Assembly: GCA_003601775.1 (NCBI GenBank)
Contig: PIYN01000010.1
Span: 1 to 38,365, forward strand
Direction: 5' to 3'
Length of the DNA: 38,365 bases
Source of the DNA: Candidatus Bathyarchaeota archaeon
Lineage (GTDB): Archaea; Thermoproteota; Bathyarchaeia; TCS64; PIYN01
Positions 36,246-38,365 of the stretch are shown here, piece after piece. A program made the translations under genes and the position numbers. The number at the start of each line of letters is the position of its first letter. Position 1 is the stretch's first letter. The notes under the pieces were generated by a model. It ran no database searches and was not told the origin of the DNA. It saw only the letters and a list, made by a program, of their open reading frames with translations.

Positions 36246-36377
36246 ATGGGATGGTTGGCGGAGTGCTTCCTCTGCGGCAGGACGGATGAGGAGGTTGCCT
36301 TGATACCTGTCAGGGTCAAGGGGGAGGATCGGTGGGTCTGCGTCAGGTGCATACCCAAGTTGATACATGGGGGCTGA
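36246..36377 (+). CDS. 43-aa cysteine-rich (zinc-finger-like) microprotein
   Basis: Below the ORF-track cutoff: MGWLAECFLCGRTDEEVALIPVRVKGEDRWVCVRCIPKLIHGG*; CxxC...CxxC; co-oriented just upstream of the next two genes. Confidence 0.65.
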   Translation: MGWLAECFLCGRTDEEVALIPVRVKGEDRWVCVRCIPKLIHGG

Positions 36378-36382
36378 GGGGG

Positions 36383-36640
36383 ATGTTTAGACGTAGGACG
36401 CCCCAGACCTGCCCGGGACTTGAGAAGTTCCTGAGACCCACTCCCTCCTTCATCAAGTGCCCCTTCTGCGGTGCTGAAGTGGAGATCTGGAGCGATGAGG
36501 ACTCGGCGATCTGCGATAACTGTGGCAGGAGGGTGCGCAGGGACCAGGAGGAGGTCTCATGCCTCGACTACTGCCCCTACGCGGAGAAATGTAGGGAGAT
36601 CCTCGCCTCCCTGAAGCGGGAGGAGGACCAAGGGGAGTAG
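36383..36640 (+). CDS. zinc-ribbon protein (start revised to ATG 36383)
   Basis: MFRRRTPQTCPGLEKFLRPTPSFIKCPFCGAEVEIWSDEDSAICDNCGRRVRRDQEEVSCLDYCPYAEKCREILASLKREEDQGE. Confidence 0.75.
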   Translation: MFRRRTPQTCPGLEKFLRPTPSFIKCPFCGAEVEIWSDEDSAICDNCGRRVRRDQEEVSCLDYCPYAEKCREILASLKREEDQGE

Positions 36641-36651
36641 GGTTCGTCATC

Positions 36652-37461
36652 ATGGTCCGGGTGGGGAGGATCAGGTGTAAGACCCTGATGGGGAGGAGTG
36701 GGATCGAGGACGTAGACTACGCCATAAACCCCTACCTCGGGTGCCAGCATGGGTGCATCTACTGCTACGCCAGGTTTATGGGGAGACGCAATCACCCAGG
36801 GGAGGAGTGGGGGACCTACGTCGACGTGAAGGTCAACGCCCTCCAGTGCCTCGCGAGGGAGCTCCCGAGGAAGAAGCGGGGGGTCGTCCTCCTCTCCAGC
36901 GTCACGGACCCCTACCAGCCCCTGGAGAGGGAGTGGAGGCTGACGCGGGGCTGCCTACAGCTCCTCCTCGACTACGACTTCCCCACCAACATCCAGACGA
37001 AGTCCGTCCTCGTCCTCAGGGACCTGGACCTCCTCCAACGCTTCAGCGACATAGAGGTCGGCTTCACCATCACCACCATCGACGACGAGATCAGGGGGAT
37101 CTTCGAGCCCCATGCCTCCCCCGTGGAGAGACGCTTGGAGGCCCTCAGGGTGCTCAGCGACTCCGGCATCCCGACCTACGCCTTCCTCGGGCCCATGCTT
37201 CCCTATCTCAGCGAGGAGGGCCTTGAAGGGCTCCTCAGGGAACTCGCCCAGATCGGCGTAGACAGGGTCCTCGTGGACAGGCTGAACATCAAGGCGGGGA
37301 ACTGGCCCCCAATAAGGAGGGCCCTGGAGGAGAACTTCCCCCACCTCCTCCCGAGCTTCGCCTCAGCCCTACGCCAAGGCTCAAAATACTACGAGGGACT
37401 CCGCCTCAAGGTCTCCAGCCTCGCCCGTGAACTGGGCCTCCCGGTCTACTTCTGTTACTAA
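36652..37461 (+). CDS. radical SAM protein, SplB/COG1533-like
   Basis: NPYLGCQHGCIYCYARFM (CxxxCxxC), VVLLSSVTDPYQPLEREWRLTRGCLQLLLDYDFPTNIQTKSVLVLRDLDLL, VGFTITTIDDEIRGIFEPHASPVERRLEALRVLSDSGI. Confidence 0.9.
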   Translation: MVRVGRIRCKTLMGRSGIEDVDYAINPYLGCQHGCIYCYARFMGRRNHPGEEWGTYVDVKVNALQCLARELPRKKRGVVLLSSVTDPYQPLEREWRLTRGCLQLLLDYDFPTNIQTKSVLVLRDLDLLQRFSDIEVGFTITTIDDEIRGIFEPHASPVERRLEALRVLSDSGIPTYAFLGPMLPYLSEEGLEGLLRELAQIGVDRVLVDRLNIKAGNWPPIRRALEENFPHLLPSFASALRQGSKYYEGLRLKVSSLARELGLPVYFCY

Positions 37462-37529
37462 GGTGGTCAGGGAGATGGGGTAAAGAAGGTTTAAATGTTG
37501 ATAAACTGTTAGGGAGACAGGGGTATTAA

Positions 37530-37727
37530 ATGGGAAGGTTGGTTGAAAACGAGGGCCTAAACTACTGGCTCTGCGGTCTCATCTTCACTATCGTCTTCGG
37601 GATAGCCACCATGGCGATAAGCATCGTCAGGGTGATACCGATGCTGGGCTGGATAGTCTACCTCGCGGTCATGCCCTACGTCGCCGGTCGCCTGGTCGAC
37701 TTCGTCTCGGATAGGTGGATGGATTAG
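37530..37727 (+). CDS. small membrane protein (2 TM)
   Basis: 65 aa, two hydrophobic segments; TATA-like ggtttaaatg about 40 bp upstream. Confidence 0.55.
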   Translation: MGRLVENEGLNYWLCGLIFTIVFGIATMAISIVRVIPMLGWIVYLAVMPYVAGRLVDFVSDRWMD

Positions 37728-38365
37728 CCGGAGGCCTCCTCCCTCAGCGCTGCGACGGCCGCGGCCAGCCGTGCTACAGGTATCCTGAAGGGTGAGCAGC
37801 TGACGTAGTCCAAGCCTACCTTATGGAAGAAGTAGATGGAGTCAGGGTCCCCTCCGTGCTCCCCGCAGATCCCTATCTTCAAGTTCGGGTTCGCCTTCCT
37901 GCCGAGCTTGACGCCGATCTCCACGAGCTTCCCCACCCCCTTCACGTCCAGCGTCTGGAAGGGATCTCTCTCGAGAATGTGCTTGTCGAGGTAGATGGGG
38001 AGGAAGGTCCCCTGGGCGTCGTCCCTGCTTAGGCCGAGGCCTGTCTGGGTGAGGTCGTTCGTCCCGAAGCTGAAGAAGTCGACGATCTTGGCGATCTCGT
38101 CGGCGGTCAGGGCGGCCCGTGGGATCTCGATCATCGTCCCGTATCTATAGGGGATCTCGAAGCCGTACTTCTCCGCCACCTCCTTCCTCGCCTTCTCTAT
38201 CAGCTTCTTCAGGAAGGCCAGTTCCGTCCAGACGATGCTCCCGGGGATCATGATCTCGGGCCTCGGGTCGAAGCCCTCCTTCTTCAGCTCCGAGGCGGCC
38301 TCGAAGATCGCCCGGGCTTGGGTCTCGTAGATCTCAGGGTAGACGATCCCGAGCCGGCACATCCT
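37724..38365 (-). CDS. ppdK: pyruvate, phosphate dikinase C-terminal part, truncated by window edge
   Basis: RMCRLGIVYPEIYETQARAIFEAA, GTMIEIPRAALTADEIAKIVDFFSFGTNDLTQTGLGLSRDDA, KIGICGEHGGDPDSIYFFHKVGLDYVSCSPFRIPVARLAAA. Confidence 0.94.
   Translation of the reverse strand, partial: RMCRLGIVYPEIYETQARAIFEAASELKKEGFDPRPEIMIPGSIVWTELAFLKKLIEKARKEVAEKYGFEIPYRYGTMIEIPRAALTADEIAKIVDFFSFGTNDLTQTGLGLSRDDAQGTFLPIYLDKHILERDPFQTLDVKGVGKLVEIGVKLGRKANPNLKIGICGEHGGDPDSIYFFHKVGLDYVSCSPFRIPVARLAAAVAALREEASG

Noticed and set aside
36065-36358. 97-aa minus-strand ORF
   Set aside because: Overlaps the 43-aa CxxC ORF and the leader region; no recognisable motif and no promoter.
1-38365. CRISPR array, transposon or prophage
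   Set aside because: No regularly spaced repeats, transposase/integrase or phage structural genes found by reading the sequence and ORFs.

Overview
This 38.4-kb window is a gene-dense, GC-rich archaeal chromosome segment. Archaeal markers are an A1-U72 initiator tRNA-Met, RNase P subunit Rnp4, archaeal RibK/RibL, Dph5, RtcB, AMP phosphorylase and many TATA-box promoters close to start codons. The inositol phosphate (DIP) genes suggest a thermophile; the exact lineage cannot be assigned from sequence reading alone. In order the window contains: AMP phosphorylase (truncated by the left edge), a DUF3795-like protein, TldD/TldE, MFS, dCMP deaminase, a decayed ferritin-like/VIT1 gene, a membrane protein, tRNA-Gly(GCC), a zinc-ribbon/coiled-coil MoxR ATPase with VWA partner, a YtcJ-like amidohydrolase, a small unknown protein, a SLC13/DASS transporter, MFS, HD protein plus nucleotidyltransferase, a large M14 peptidase, a second YtcJ-like amidohydrolase, an HTH regulator divergent from RtcB, RibK, RibL, Dph5 fused to a DUF357-like domain, Rnp4, initiator tRNA-Met, two MFS, a second DASS transporter, a DUF5658-like protein, a nucleoside phosphorylase, a GT4 glycosyltransferase, IPCT/DIPPS, myo-inositol-1-phosphate synthase, a three-gene zinc-protein/radical-SAM cluster, a small membrane protein, and PPDK (truncated by the right edge). 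Best leads: the Zn-ribbon MoxR-VWA pair with a Walker B Glu-to-Asp change, the DIP osmolyte cluster with an adjacent GT4 and an intervening hairpin/U-tract, the SplB-like radical SAM with two tiny cysteine-rich partners (one absent from the ORF track), the Dph5-DUF357 fusion, an apparently CTG-initiated nucleotidyltransferase, and the VIT1-like pseudogene. I found no CRISPR array, transposase or prophage.
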